Assembly (NCBI GenBank): GCA_018303045.1
Contig: JAGVYX010000035.1
Span: 1 to 47,877 of the forward strand
From: Candidatus Woesearchaeota archaeon
GTDB taxonomy: Archaea; Nanobdellota; Nanobdellia; Woesearchaeales; GW2011-AR9
Length of the DNA: 47,877 nucleotides
Reading direction: 5' to 3'
Positions 23,396 to 32,257 of the stretch are shown piece after piece (the first letter of the stretch is position 1; each line of letters begins with the position of its first letter). Position numbers and translations under genes: made by a program. Below the pieces are notes generated by a model, which searched no databases, was not told the DNA's origin, and worked only from the letters and a program-made list of their open reading frames with translations.

Positions 23396-23633
23396 ATTAT
23401 TAACTTATTTGAATCATTAAGTAATTTATTCTATTTAAATTTTTATGTAAAATGGGCCGAAATCTGCCAGTGAAAGATAGTTTTCGATTGATTATAAAAC
23501 TTTACAAAAGCTTTACAGAAAGTATTAAAAATCAAGGATGTTTAGACTTTCCTAGACTGAAAATAGCTTTAAAAAGTATCTTTATAAAGTAAATTTGATT
23601 AGCACTCCTATAAAGCTTGCGGAGGGATGTTCC

Positions 23634-24686
23634 ATGATCAAAAATCTTAAAAAAGGAATAAATCCTAAAAAAGGAATCAATCTTAAGAACGGAATTATTG
23701 GGTTTATATTATTGCTATTTGTGCTTAGTGTAGCGCCTTTGGTATTAGCTGATGGGGATGCTGATAAAGATATAGATAAAAATAATGCTAATGAAAAATC
23801 AGAAATCAAAATTGAAATAAAAGAAAAATTGCGCGAGCGCAAAGAGAATCTGGAAGAGAAAACGCAGCAGCGGCAGGAGATAATCAGCCAAGCGCGCGGG
23901 CGGGTAAGGGAAGTTAAAGAAAAAGTTGCCGATGCTAGTTTAAAATCCAGTGAAGTCAAAGACAAATATACTGAAGCTAAGCAAAAGTATCGCCGACAAA
24001 GGGAGGTTATAACCGATCTTAAGGAACGTGTCAGGAACTGCGATAAAGATTGTCAGAAAAAAAAGTCTCAGTTGAAGCATGGAGTGAGCCAGCATTTAAT
24101 TAAAACAGGAGAGCTAATGGAATGGTCAATTGAGCATTTGCTTCAGCGCTTGGAACATGCGCCTATTAGCCAGGAAGAGAAAGATACAGCCACGGCAACT
24201 TTATTGGCCTTGGAAGAGCGGCTAATTCAACAGCGAAAACTGGTGGAAAATCTGGGGGAAAATGCCAGCAATGAGCAGCTGCGCGAAGCTATTGCTGATC
24301 TGAAATCAACCTGGAAAGAAGTCCGGCAGGTTCAAAATCGGGTGATTGCTTCCTTAACTCAGGCTAAATTATCCGTTTTGCTGGAAAAGCACCAAGAATA
24401 TCTTAATGGCTTGGATTTGCGGATTGCTTCGCTTAAAGAAAAAGGCTTGGATGCAAGGGAATTGGAAGTCATCCGCAATCAATTTGAGAAGCATATTCAG
24501 CAATTTAGTCTGGATTTTGCCAAAGTAGAAGAAATCTGGATGGAAGCGCAGACTGGCCGGGATGTTTTACGAGAGCTGCATAATGGGCAGCAGCAATTGA
24601 AAGAAGAAATTAAAATAACTAAGCGCTTGCTGCATGAGTTTATGAACAAATTTAGAGAATTAAATCAACTGGCCAAAACCGAATAA
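23634..24686 (+). CDS. Secreted coiled-coil protein
   Basis: A protein of about 350 residues from the ATG at 23634. GGAGGGAT six bases upstream decides this start over the open frame 39 bases earlier. The signal peptide has an unusual repeated basic leader (KKGIN, KKGIN, KNGI), then GFILLLFVLSVAPLVLA with likely cleavage after VLA. The mature protein is a long, charged helical rod (residues about 55-345) with Lys/Glu/Gln-rich heptad-like stretches and a single CDKDC pair near 148-152. It is followed 33 bases later by a small lipoprotein gene. The pair could form an envelope structure. Confidence 0.8.
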   Translation: MIKNLKKGINPKKGINLKNGIIGFILLLFVLSVAPLVLADGDADKDIDKNNANEKSEIKIEIKEKLRERKENLEEKTQQRQEIISQARGRVREVKEKVADASLKSSEVKDKYTEAKQKYRRQREVITDLKERVRNCDKDCQKKKSQLKHGVSQHLIKTGELMEWSIEHLLQRLEHAPISQEEKDTATATLLALEERLIQQRKLVENLGENASNEQLREAIADLKSTWKEVRQVQNRVIASLTQAKLSVLLEKHQEYLNGLDLRIASLKEKGLDARELEVIRNQFEKHIQQFSLDFAKVEEIWMEAQTGRDVLRELHNGQQQLKEEIKITKRLLHEFMNKFRELNQLAKTE

Positions 24687-24719
24687 TTTTTATTTAATCT
24701 TAACTTAATACAGAAATAG

Positions 24720-24938
24720 ATGGAAAACAAGAACTATAAAGCTCTTTTTAGGATAGTTATAATTGTTTTAGTAATGGTTTTTCTCTTTGGTTGTATTATT
24801 GAAGAGGTTCCATCTCAAAGTTCTGAAGAGTTGGAAGTTTCCAGTTTGCTGGAGAACTTAGGTGAAATTGACCATTTGGATGAAGGCCTTAACGGCGATC
24901 TAACCTTGGATGAATTGGATAATATAACTTTGGAGTGA
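24720..24938 (+). CDS. Small acidic lipoprotein
   Basis: A 72-residue protein with a lipoprotein-type signal: basic start, IVIIVLVMVFLFGC with Cys25 in an LFGC lipobox. The remainder is very acidic and Leu-rich (ELEVSSLLENLGEIDHL). It probably shares a transcript with the secreted coiled-coil gene and converges on the SRP RNA. Function is unknown. Confidence 0.7.
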   Translation: MENKNYKALFRIVIIVLVMVFLFGCIIEEVPSQSSEELEVSSLLENLGEIDHLDEGLNGDLTLDELDNITLE

Positions 24939-24945
24939 GTTTAGG

Positions 24946-25217
24946 GGCACGCCCGTGGTCGAATGGCTACAGCCCCAGTTGGTTTAACCCCCGCAGCTTC
25001 TCGGGCTTGCGACCCCAGGAACATAGAGATTGAAGGTTAAGGCTGCTTTCTTCCGAATCTGACCTGATTCCCAGCAAGTCCATCCCCTGGGACAAACCGT
25101 CGGCAAAGACAGCAGGGACCAATGAGACCATGGCAATCCTTCTTTGGGCTTCGGCTCCGTGTAAAGTCCATTCACAGTAACAGCGCAGGACTAGCGCGCC
25201 AGCCTAGCTCTCCCTCG
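24946..25217 (-). ncRNA. Archaeal 7S signal recognition particle RNA
   Basis: On the minus strand the sequence at about 25037-25068 carries the SRP helix-8 signature, with CAGGTCAG, then TTCGGAAGAAAGCAGCC. That is the SRP54-binding symmetric loop and GNRA tetraloop (GGAA). The 5' part contains TAGGCTGG and CTGTTACTGTGAA, matching the helix 3/4 domain that binds SRP19. Long complementary arms (TCCCAGG with CCTGGGG) form helix 5. A minus-strand TATA box (TTTAAATA, about 25240-25247) lies about 25 bases upstream of the inferred 5' end. The length of about 270 bases fits archaeal SRP RNA; the ends are approximate by several bases. Confidence 0.9.
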
Positions 25218-25327
25218 ATAATGAGTTTAACTGGAGTTTATTTAAATTTATTGTGCGTCCGGATCACACCAGATACCCAGACTGACTCACATATACCACT
25301 GGCGTGAAATCTATATAAAGATGCATC

Positions 25328-25409
25328 GGCAGTGTTAATATCTGACTGTTCCCCTAGTTAGTTATAATCTTAAATAAATAGTTTTTATCAGTCAAAGGAT
25401 TACACTATC
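25328..25409 (+). mobile_element. 82-bp inverted-repeat element, family A (copy 2)
   Basis: It starts GGCAGTGTTAATATCTGAC and ends GTCAAAGGATTACACTATC. It is flanked by perfect 8-bp direct repeats GATGCATC (25320-25327 and 25410-25417), a clear target-site duplication. It has no coding capacity and lies upstream of the SRP RNA promoter. The 25410-25554 remainder of the gap shows only AT-rich promoter sequence. Confidence 0.88.
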
Positions 25410-25554
25410 GATGCATCATCTTCTTTAATAAGGCACTTCTCAGAATCACGGGCTATCGGCAATTTTGTCGGCGGTCTCGCCAGGGGCTTATTTTAAATTC
25501 CAGAAACATTAATTCCATTATATTTAAAAAATAGTTACTCTATTTCTTATTTTA

Positions 25555-26802
25555 ATGCCACCTTCTAAAACAAGCGCAGTAAAAAAAATCAGCTGGAAAC
25601 TGGCTAAATATTTTCTTTTCCTGCACTTGGGAACTCAGACGGCCTACTGCGGAAACGAATTCCTGCACACTATCAGCCCTTCAACAGTTAGAATTGCATT
25701 TGAAAAAACTGCCGGCTTTCCAATAACCGGTTGGAGATCCGATATTGAAGATAACCCGCAGGGAATTCTCGCGGCAGTATATGCTTTAGAAAAAGAACAG
25801 GCCGACGGACTGCACCAGCTAAGTTCACTACGGGTAGAATCAGGCCATTATTTTAAAAAAAATATTCTTGAACAATTAGCAGCTCTGGTTACTTCCGGCC
25901 ACGGAGGGTACTATATTCCAACATTAGAACAAATAGTAATTAATTCAGGTTTGGATCCAGAAACAATTCACCATGAGATTAAACATGCCAAAACGTTTAA
26001 AGTTTTAGAAAACCATCCTGAATTTAAAACGGAGTGGAACCAGTTAGCTGTTAATGGCGAGGGAACCAGTTTATATGCCAGTGCCTTAGAGCGAATCTTT
26101 TCCTGGATCAAGACCCGTAACCCTAAAGCTCCCGTAGAACAAGCCCGGCTGGAAGAACAAGGATTTGTATCATCCTATGCCCAGCTTAATTTACTGGAAG
26201 ATATTGCTGAAATTGGCGAACTGGCGGAAACCAGCCCTGAATTCTCCAGGATTGAATTATGGACGCAGAACCCGGACCGGTATTCCAAGATTATTTCTAA
26301 ATTTAAGCTGGCAGAGAAGTATGGCCTTATTTCTTCCGGATTTCTGGAGTATGTTGCTCTTTCCCAAAAATACCGGGAAGCTGATCCTGAAGGGAAGATT
26401 AGCGATGAAAATAAAGCGGATCATTTTCTGGAAGAAAGCAGACAGTTCCTTGAAAAATACCCTTTCAGTTCCTATTCCCTGCCGCTGCGGTTAGCGCGGG
26501 GAAATATCTTAGTGGCTAAAGCTCATATCTTGGTGGCTAGAGCTCAAAACTCTCGTGAAAATATCTACGAAGCCATAACAGAATATAAATTAGGGCTGAC
26601 CGCTGGCTATAAAACGCCGGAGGATTATCCCGCTATCTTAAGGAGATTGAGAAGCATTCATGAAACTATCACCTTAGATGCCTTCTGTTCAAGAGTCTAT
26701 AAAGAAGCTGAGCTAGAATTCTGGACACGATATCACGCCCATGATTTAACTCTTCCTAATAAAGGCGTAAACGATTTGCTAGAATGGTATGGTGAATTGT
26801 GA
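25555..26802 (+). CDS. Putative zinc metallopeptidase (HExxH)
   Basis: A 415-residue protein with a weak N-terminal hydrophobic segment (KYFLFLHLGTQTAYCG) that may be a signal or anchor. The core motif HHEIKHAKTF supplies His140-Glu141-His144. NLLEDIAEIGEL (211-222) about 70 residues later offers an acidic third ligand, as in gluzincin-like peptidases. The C-terminal 150 residues are helical with TPR-like stretches (FLEESRQFLEKYPFSSY, YEAITEYKLGLTAGY). The TATA-like ATATTTAAA about 30 bases before the ATG suits a leaderless start. It is probably a protease; the substrate is unknown. Confidence 0.7.
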   Translation: MPPSKTSAVKKISWKLAKYFLFLHLGTQTAYCGNEFLHTISPSTVRIAFEKTAGFPITGWRSDIEDNPQGILAAVYALEKEQADGLHQLSSLRVESGHYFKKNILEQLAALVTSGHGGYYIPTLEQIVINSGLDPETIHHEIKHAKTFKVLENHPEFKTEWNQLAVNGEGTSLYASALERIFSWIKTRNPKAPVEQARLEEQGFVSSYAQLNLLEDIAEIGELAETSPEFSRIELWTQNPDRYSKIISKFKLAEKYGLISSGFLEYVALSQKYREADPEGKISDENKADHFLEESRQFLEKYPFSSYSLPLRLARGNILVAKAHILVARAQNSRENIYEAITEYKLGLTAGYKTPEDYPAILRRLRSIHETITLDAFCSRVYKEAELEFWTRYHAHDLTLPNKGVNDLLEWYGEL

Positions 26803-26857
26803 TGGACAGAAGCGATGAATAGAACAATTAACCAGTATATTGACGCGTTAGTTTTGA

Positions 26858-26881
26858 AACAGTATCATCGATGATATTGTT
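26858..26881. promoter_or_regulatory. 24-bp near-perfect palindrome
   Basis: AACAGTATCATCGATGATATTGTT reads almost the same on both strands, with one mismatched pair. It lies between the zinc peptidase and the NurA-like gene, 84 bases before the latter. It could be an operator or a transcript-end hairpin. Confidence 0.4.
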
Positions 26882-26964
26882 GTTCCATGATTATGTTGTC
26901 GCTGCGCTAGAGATAGCTTGGATGACCACAATCCTTAATTACATTAAATAAATTTAATTCTAAA

Positions 26965-27906
26965 ATGCTGGATGCCATTTCAAACCACATCAAACAAACA
27001 ATAACCCAATGGGGAAAAGAAGATTCCATAATCCTTAACCAGGAAATGCATCAGATAAATCAACAGAATTTTCACACTATTCCTTCCAGCAATGAAGACA
27101 AAACCATCGCTTTTATTGATGGCGGACAGGCAGAAATTTTACAAACCGGGAACTTTTGCCTTTCTCTTATCCGGGTGGCCATAGTTATTTTTAAAAAAAA
27201 TATAAAAATTGGCCAGAAACTTCACGAATTCTACCTTTTTACTTCCGCAGTTTATCATCATGGCGAATTATATTATCAGGCCAGAACTTTCTTCAAAGAC
27301 AAAATTTTGGTAAGAGAACAAGACCTGTTTGTTTCATCCAATGATCCTTCACTAAAAAGCGGTTTAGAGAGAGCGCCTGTCCAGAAAATCTCCAGCATGG
27401 CCCGGCGATTTGCCGAGTTGGCCTTGGCGGCAGAGAGTAATTCAGATTTTATAATCCTTGACGGCGCCCTTGACAAGACATATATTAATGAAGAAAATTA
27501 CTTGAAATTACTAAATAAAAAAGCATCTGCTCTAGCTAAAACCTCTTCCTTATTTACCGTTAATGGCAATTCGCCGGCAACTTTGCTAAAACAGCTTCAT
27601 TCTAAGGAAACGTGGTTCTATGCGATAACCGAAAATACAGCCTTAGTTAAATTGCATCCCCAAACGAATCATATTTTTCGCTTTGAGGGAAACCGGGAAA
27701 TTCTTCCTTTTCTCATCAGCAATTCCCATGATGCCTTATTTCTAGGCTATCCTTATGGCTTGATGTTAGCTGATAAATTAGCCCGCGTTTCCCATCAGGA
27801 AAAAAATTCTTTAATCGCCCGCCTGCTGCTGAAATCAGATAACAAAATTATTTCTGAATACCTGCAAAATACTAATGCCCATGAAATATTGGATAATTTG
27901 GGCTGA
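26965..27906 (+). CDS. NurA-like nuclease-domain protein
   Basis: A 313-residue protein with the layout of the NurA 5'-3' nuclease family: an N-terminal acidic motif IAFIDGGQAEI (Asp near 52), a central FIILDGALDKTY (Asp near 165), and a C-terminal HEILDNLG near-terminal block seen in archaeal NurA proteins. NurA works with the HerA translocase in end resection of double-strand breaks. HerA is not in this window. The usual VDGS reads IDGG here. It is probably a single gene followed by the S51 peptidase, which has its own TATA box. Confidence 0.65.
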   Translation: MLDAISNHIKQTITQWGKEDSIILNQEMHQINQQNFHTIPSSNEDKTIAFIDGGQAEILQTGNFCLSLIRVAIVIFKKNIKIGQKLHEFYLFTSAVYHHGELYYQARTFFKDKILVREQDLFVSSNDPSLKSGLERAPVQKISSMARRFAELALAAESNSDFIILDGALDKTYINEENYLKLLNKKASALAKTSSLFTVNGNSPATLLKQLHSKETWFYAITENTALVKLHPQTNHIFRFEGNREILPFLISNSHDALFLGYPYGLMLADKLARVSHQEKNSLIARLLLKSDNKIISEYLQNTNAHEILDNLG

Positions 27907-27951
27907 TGACAAAAATCAGTTTAAACTGAAGCTTCAAGTTTTTCTAAAACC

Positions 27952-27958
27952 TTAAATA
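27952..27958 (+). promoter_or_regulatory. TATA box of the S51 peptidase gene
   Basis: TTAAATA starts 29 bases before the GTG start at 27981, supporting a leaderless GTG-initiated transcript. Confidence 0.5.
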
Positions 27959-27980
27959 CCTTAATTAAATTTAAAGGATT

Positions 27981-28589
27981 GTGGCAAAATTACTCTTAAC
28001 TTCCACCGGGCTGGCAAATAAAAATATTGCTAATCAGTTCCTGCAACTAATTGGCAAGCCAGTTTCTCAAATTAAAATGATTTTTGTGCCCGCCGCCGCC
28101 AGAACTAAAGAGGAATTAAGATACGTTGAAGAATCTAAAACAGAACTCCTTAATTTAGGAATTTTAGCTGGTAACATTAAAACAATTCACTTGGATAAAC
28201 CTGTTTCATTTAAAGAAATTAAATATTTTGACACCCTCTATGTTTGCGGAGGAAACACTTTTTATCTGCTTAAAAAAGTTAGAGAAACTGGTTTTGATAA
28301 AGCCATAAAAGAATTTGTAAAAAAGGATAAACTTTATCTTGGAGTCAGCGCGGGGAGTATTTTAGCTGGCCCAAATATTGAAATTGCCAGCCCCTTTGAC
28401 AAGAATGATGTTCATTTGACGGATTTGACCGGGCTGCATTTAACTGAAATCATTGTTTCTCCCCATTATAACAATAAAGAAAAGAGAATCATTGATAATT
28501 TTAAGAAAAAGTCGCGATACAAAGTTGCGCCTTTAACTGATGAACAAGCGCTGTTAATTATGGATGGAAAAATAGGAATGGTGGAATAA
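27981..28589 (+). CDS. Peptidase S51 (dipeptidase E-like)
   Basis: A 202-residue serine peptidase of the S51 family, class I glutamine amidotransferase-like fold. Landmarks: LLLTSTGL at the start, FVPAAA, TLYVCGGNTFYLL (the family GGN motif, 90-92) and LGVSAGSILA with nucleophile Ser123, then SPHYNN with the likely His. Dipeptidase E cleaves Asp-X dipeptides; specificity here is not certain. It uses a GTG start, chosen from the TATA spacing. Confidence 0.88.
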   Translation: MAKLLLTSTGLANKNIANQFLQLIGKPVSQIKMIFVPAAARTKEELRYVEESKTELLNLGILAGNIKTIHLDKPVSFKEIKYFDTLYVCGGNTFYLLKKVRETGFDKAIKEFVKKDKLYLGVSAGSILAGPNIEIASPFDKNDVHLTDLTGLHLTEIIVSPHYNNKEKRIIDNFKKKSRYKVAPLTDEQALLIMDGKIGMVE

Positions 28590-28646
28590 AATAGCGGAAT
28601 AATTCAGGCACTAGCATCTGGGAGCGGTTTATTCTGAAAATTATTT

Positions 28647-28728
28647 GGTAGTGTTAATATCTGACTGATTCCTTAGTTAGTTATAATCTTAAATAAATAG
28701 TTTTTATCAGTCAAAGGATTACACTATC
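28647..28728 (+). mobile_element. 82-bp inverted-repeat element, family A (copy 3)
   Basis: It starts GGTAGTGTTAATATCTGAC and ends GTCAAAGGATTACACTATC, flanked by perfect 8-bp direct repeats AATTATTT (28639-28646 and 28729-28736). The right-hand duplicate contains the last codons of the neighbouring minus-strand gene, so the insertion landed exactly at that gene's stop codon. Confidence 0.9.
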
Positions 28729-28730
28729 AA

Positions 28731-30077
28731 TTATTTCCTATACGTTGTAACCTCCTCTGAAGTTAACAATCCTAATTTTTCCAAATATCGGAAGGCCGCT
28801 TTAAACTCCGGTTCCCGGCAGCTTGAAGAAATATCTTTTCTGCTAAAATAAGCCGCCCGATGGGAAAAGAACTCCTTAACTACCGCATCTGTTCCTTCGG
28901 GCAGAAAAGTTGTTTCTGGATGCCCCAGATAAGCGCGCCAGCCATTAAAACTCCTTATCTCCAGATCAGTAAAGTTGCCGGATGCGGAAATTGCTGACAG
29001 AACTCGCTCCGGCCACCTTTCTTCAGCATGAATCTGAGAAAGGTGATTTATAATTAAAGGCGCGTTTTTCTGATGCGCGGCATGTTCATAAACGTGCTGA
29101 GTCCGTTCTCTTGCGCCAAGAAAGATTGCCGGAATAAGTTTCTTGGACTTATTTACCGCAAAAGACAGAACCTCTCGATAATTGTTATCTTTAAATACAT
29201 TCATTGGCCTGGTTGTTCTGCTGTCCAACGGCAAGTCATGTTCCGGATAGATTAAAAAAACATTGCCTGGAACTAATTCTAAATAAGCTGGAGCAGTAAA
29301 CAAACGAGCGTCATTTTGCGGCTCAAAAAAATACCAGTTCTCAGGGTTATTAAATTCTCTCACGGAAGTGAAACTAAGAGGGGTATCGGCCAGCCACACT
29401 GCCGCTACAGAATGCGGCCGGGGGCGTTTTCTGGATTCAGTTCCGTCAGCATTTATTTCAATCATTTCCGGCCGGATAATTTCTACTTCACGCGCTGGAA
29501 GAAAAAATTTTCTTGGAACCAAAGGAATATCGTAACGGCTGTGTTCTGGCGTGTAAGACAACTTTTCGCCGGCGCGGCCGTAAGCCCACATAAACTTTCT
29601 GGTAAAATGGCGGCAGGTCATGGGGTTGTCTTCATCAATGCTTTCCACCCGGTCAGCAATGCATTTTCTAAATTCCGAATCATCAATTCCTTTAAAATTC
29701 TCAACACGACAGGGCTTATAATCCGGATCAGCAGGATCATCATAAAGATAATGTTCCTTATCGGTCATGTCCTGGGAAATAATCAGGCTGGTAAACCTCT
29801 CGCGCGCCGCTTTAGTCTTCAGCGCCGGCCAGATTTTTCGATGTTTCGGCCAGAGGCTTACCGCTCCGGCATACTTTTCCTTATCTACTGTCGCTGAATT
29901 AAGTATGCTGGATAGTTCGCGCTCTTCTGCTGGATCAAAGACATATTCCGGCGAGCGGCAGGCAGATGACCGGCAGCCGGCGCCAATCAAACTAACCACT
30001 GAAGCCACAAACTCTCTCCGTCCAAGAGTCGGACTAGCGGAAATTTTCTCCAGCTTCTGAATGATCTTCTCCAGCAT
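28731..30077 (-). CDS. Tat-type lipoprotein of unknown function
   Basis: A 448-residue exported protein. The signal has twin arginines (LGRREFVASVVSLIGAGC) and a Cys at the end of the hydrophobic stretch, so it is probably a Tat-exported lipoprotein. The mature part (residues 45-448) is rich in aromatic and charged residues with four further Cys (KPCR, KCIAD, MTCRHF, SSCREP). The segment VPGNVFLIYPEHDLP and the central all-beta stretch look enzymatic, but I recognise no family. The stop lies within the target duplication of the adjacent 82-bp element. Confidence 0.75.
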   Translation of the reverse strand: MLEKIIQKLEKISASPTLGRREFVASVVSLIGAGCRSSACRSPEYVFDPAEERELSSILNSATVDKEKYAGAVSLWPKHRKIWPALKTKAARERFTSLIISQDMTDKEHYLYDDPADPDYKPCRVENFKGIDDSEFRKCIADRVESIDEDNPMTCRHFTRKFMWAYGRAGEKLSYTPEHSRYDIPLVPRKFFLPAREVEIIRPEMIEINADGTESRKRPRPHSVAAVWLADTPLSFTSVREFNNPENWYFFEPQNDARLFTAPAYLELVPGNVFLIYPEHDLPLDSRTTRPMNVFKDNNYREVLSFAVNKSKKLIPAIFLGARERTQHVYEHAAHQKNAPLIINHLSQIHAEERWPERVLSAISASGNFTDLEIRSFNGWRAYLGHPETTFLPEGTDAVVKEFFSHRAAYFSRKDISSSCREPEFKAAFRYLEKLGLLTSEEVTTYRK

Positions 30078-30162
30078 TTAGGGCAAGAAGTAAATAGATT
30101 ATTTAAGATTTATTTAAGTGTTAAGTAAAATTTCTAACTATCCGGCCGCCGCCATAATCTAA

Positions 30163-30262
30163 ATACATTATTCAAATACAAAGAATGATACATTATCCGA
30201 ATACTAAAAATAATACATTATCCAAATACAAAGAATAATACATTATCCAAATACTAAAAATA
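30163..30262. repeat. Four 25-bp tandem repeats with 50-bp alternation
   Basis: Units start at 30163, 30188, 30213 and 30238 (ATACATTAT.C.AATAC...AA). Units 1 and 3 end in CAAAGAAT and units 2 and 4 in TAAAAATA, so the array is two 50-bp higher-order repeats. It lies between the LysM-like gene's stop and the promoter region of the Tat lipoprotein gene. Confidence 0.85.
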
Positions 30263-30264
30263 AT

Positions 30265-31230
30265 TCATCTTCTGGATTTCAACAGCGTCTTGGGATCTCT
30301 GGCTCTTACATAAACTAATTTATTCGAGTGCAGGTTCTGTTGATTATCTGAACAGCGCCCTTCGTAATTAAAAAGCTGGCTGCAGACATCTAAACCGTAA
30401 ATTGTATCCACCCGGCCGTATTGCGTTGGGAAAAAAGCCTGATCCTCCAGGCACTGATTAAATCTGCGGGAAACGGAAACTTTAGAATCTCCTCTTTTAA
30501 CCTGATAAAAAAAATCAGACCCGGCAGTTTTAAAATCACTCTTGCAGGACTCAACCCTTGATCTTAATTCTGGATTAGAATCTACCCCTTTTTCGTAATC
30601 TTTAATTTCCGCTTCCTCTCTTTCCTTCTGCAATTTTTGTTCATGAGCAGATTCTACTGCATAAGCCCCATTAAGCAAAACGCTAATCTGTTCTGAGCTT
30701 AATTCAGTCTCTTTAAGAACATCCATTAAATTGAAATCAGGATAACCGTCAAAAAATCCACCGCTTCCCAGAAATTTAGCCGCATAGACTATCTCCACGC
30801 CTTCCCCTCCATCAACTAACTGGTTATCATGCATTACTCTTAACTTGATATAACCTGGGCATTCCAGCTGAATCAATGAATCAGGCACTCCTTGGTTATT
30901 AGACGTATAATGCGCGGATTGCTTTCTGGAATCAATAGCTTCCAAAATTAAATCCCCATATCTAAGCTTATCTCCGGTGTTCATGCTTCCGAACAAATTA
31001 TCTAACTTTCCATTTTTAGTCAGGTACCCAGAGTTTAACCTAATCTCTTTAGAATCGGACCTTTCTTTAGATTCAGACGCTGCCGGCTCCGGATCGCACC
31101 AAAGGTGTTTAGCAGTTAAACGGTCAAAAGCAGTATTAGGGTAGAATAACTGATAGATTGCGGCAAGACCCATGCCAATAGCTCCCCAAGTTGGCGCTTT
31201 TTCAGTTAATTTGGCGGTTAGATTTACCAT
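30265..31230 (-). CDS. Exported protein with C-terminal LysM-like segment
   Basis: A 321-residue protein. The N-terminal region has a short hydrophobic stretch (WGAIGMGLAAIYQLFY) that may anchor it. Residues 55-160 form a beta-rich domain (KLRYGDLILEAID, then YIKLRVMHDNQLVDGGEGVEI). The C-terminus (about 245-315) resembles a LysM fold: FYQVKRGDSKVSVSRRF, then DVCSQLFNY and NLHSNKLVYVRA, with an insertion of about 20 residues and Cys pairs. LysM binds GlcNAc-containing polymers. The domain call is moderate confidence. Confidence 0.65.
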   Translation of the reverse strand: MVNLTAKLTEKAPTWGAIGMGLAAIYQLFYPNTAFDRLTAKHLWCDPEPAASESKERSDSKEIRLNSGYLTKNGKLDNLFGSMNTGDKLRYGDLILEAIDSRKQSAHYTSNNQGVPDSLIQLECPGYIKLRVMHDNQLVDGGEGVEIVYAAKFLGSGGFFDGYPDFNLMDVLKETELSSEQISVLLNGAYAVESAHEQKLQKEREEAEIKDYEKGVDSNPELRSRVESCKSDFKTAGSDFFYQVKRGDSKVSVSRRFNQCLEDQAFFPTQYGRVDTIYGLDVCSQLFNYEGRCSDNQQNLHSNKLVYVRARDPKTLLKSRR

Positions 31231-31288
31231 GATGTGTTCGGGAATTAACCGCTAATTTATAAACATTCCTGCTGGTTACGGCTGCTGG

Positions 31289-32257
31289 TTACCGTCCTTC
31301 AGGAAATACATTAAATAGCATCTGAAACTCCCTAATAAATCTCTGGGCAATTTCTTCATCATGAATAATCAGCATATTTTCATCATTTCTTTTATCGCCG
31401 CCGTTGGTGGGGTTAAAAGAACCGGTTATTACTGTTTGGCCATCAATGATAAATACTTTGTGATGCATATTATGGGGATTCAAATCTTTGATTACCTCAA
31501 CACCATTATTCTTCAAGCGTTCAAATTGGGAATACTCGCTGATTTGTCTCGTTTCCATAACACCTTTAACTGGAATTTCATCTAAATTCTTTATTAATAG
31601 AACATCGGCAATTTCTTCGCTGGTGAACGAAAAAGCCATAAAGTAAATAGATTCTTCAGCTGTTTTTAACTCTTCAACAACCTGCTGAATACAATGGTCA
31701 TCAGGGCAGAAATAATTCTCGATTTTAATGCCGGATAAAGTTATCTCTGGATCTTTAACGGCAGTTCCTTTCTTAAAAATTCCCCGCCATAATTCCTGGA
31801 ATTCATCTTCATAATTTTCTGCTAAATACTGTGATTGAATGAGCAGCAAATTATTATTGTTTTTATAAGCATCATTAAAGGTTGGATTCATTGATCCGGT
31901 GGAAACTTTCTCCCCGTCAATGATGCAAAACTTATTGTGCATTAAACCGGACTTATCAGCTTTAACAAAGGATTTAGGAAATTGTTTATAGTAATCATCA
32001 TCGGTTACAATCTTAACTTCCATTGTTTTAGCCTTCTCTAACAGCTTTTCTTTTAATGATTCCAATTCTACTTCGAATAGAGCGCAATGAATAGATTCCT
32101 GCGCTGAATCTAAGAAAGCAATAAATTGCTGTTCGCAATTATCCTGAGGACAAAAATAAAGATCAATCGTTCCTTCTTCTATGGGATCATTATCTTCAGA
32201 AACCAGAAAACCAGCTACGATTAATACTGCCAGAAAACAAAATAAGATTATTTTCAT
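31289..32257 (-). CDS. Exported phospholipase D-family protein (two HKD motifs)
   Basis: A 322-residue protein with an N-terminal signal or anchor (IILFCFLAVLIVAGFLV). It has two complete HKD motifs: MHNKFCIIDG (His107, Lys109, Asp114) followed by GSMNPT, and HHKVFIIDG (His265, Lys267, Asp272) followed by GSFNPT. Each half also starts with a similar YFCP..DNC/DHC block, so the protein is an internal duplication. The family includes phospholipases and nucleases (Nuc type); the outward location fits either extracellular DNA or lipid. It overlaps the upstream membrane-protein gene by four bases. A 62-bp piece of the second HKD region is copied at 42271-42332. Confidence 0.88.
   Translation of the reverse strand: MKIILFCFLAVLIVAGFLVSEDNDPIEEGTIDLYFCPQDNCEQQFIAFLDSAQESIHCALFEVELESLKEKLLEKAKTMEVKIVTDDDYYKQFPKSFVKADKSGLMHNKFCIIDGEKVSTGSMNPTFNDAYKNNNNLLLIQSQYLAENYEDEFQELWRGIFKKGTAVKDPEITLSGIKIENYFCPDDHCIQQVVEELKTAEESIYFMAFSFTSEEIADVLLIKNLDEIPVKGVMETRQISEYSQFERLKNNGVEVIKDLNPHNMHHKVFIIDGQTVITGSFNPTNGGDKRNDENMLIIHDEEIAQRFIREFQMLFNVFPEGR

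Noticed and set aside
25122..25307. Plus-strand reading frame of 61 codons
   Set aside because: It runs antisense through the SRP RNA, whose helix-8 signature and arms are clear.
29316..29897. Plus-strand open frame of 193 codons
   Set aside because: It is antisense to the Tat lipoprotein gene, whose signal peptide and codon pattern are convincing.
28731..30077. Tat lipoprotein gene truncated by the MITE
   Set aside because: The stop codon belongs to the duplicated target sequence and so predates the insertion; the frame is not broken.
30163..30262. Possible CRISPR array
   Set aside because: Alternating units without spacers; simple tandem repeats.
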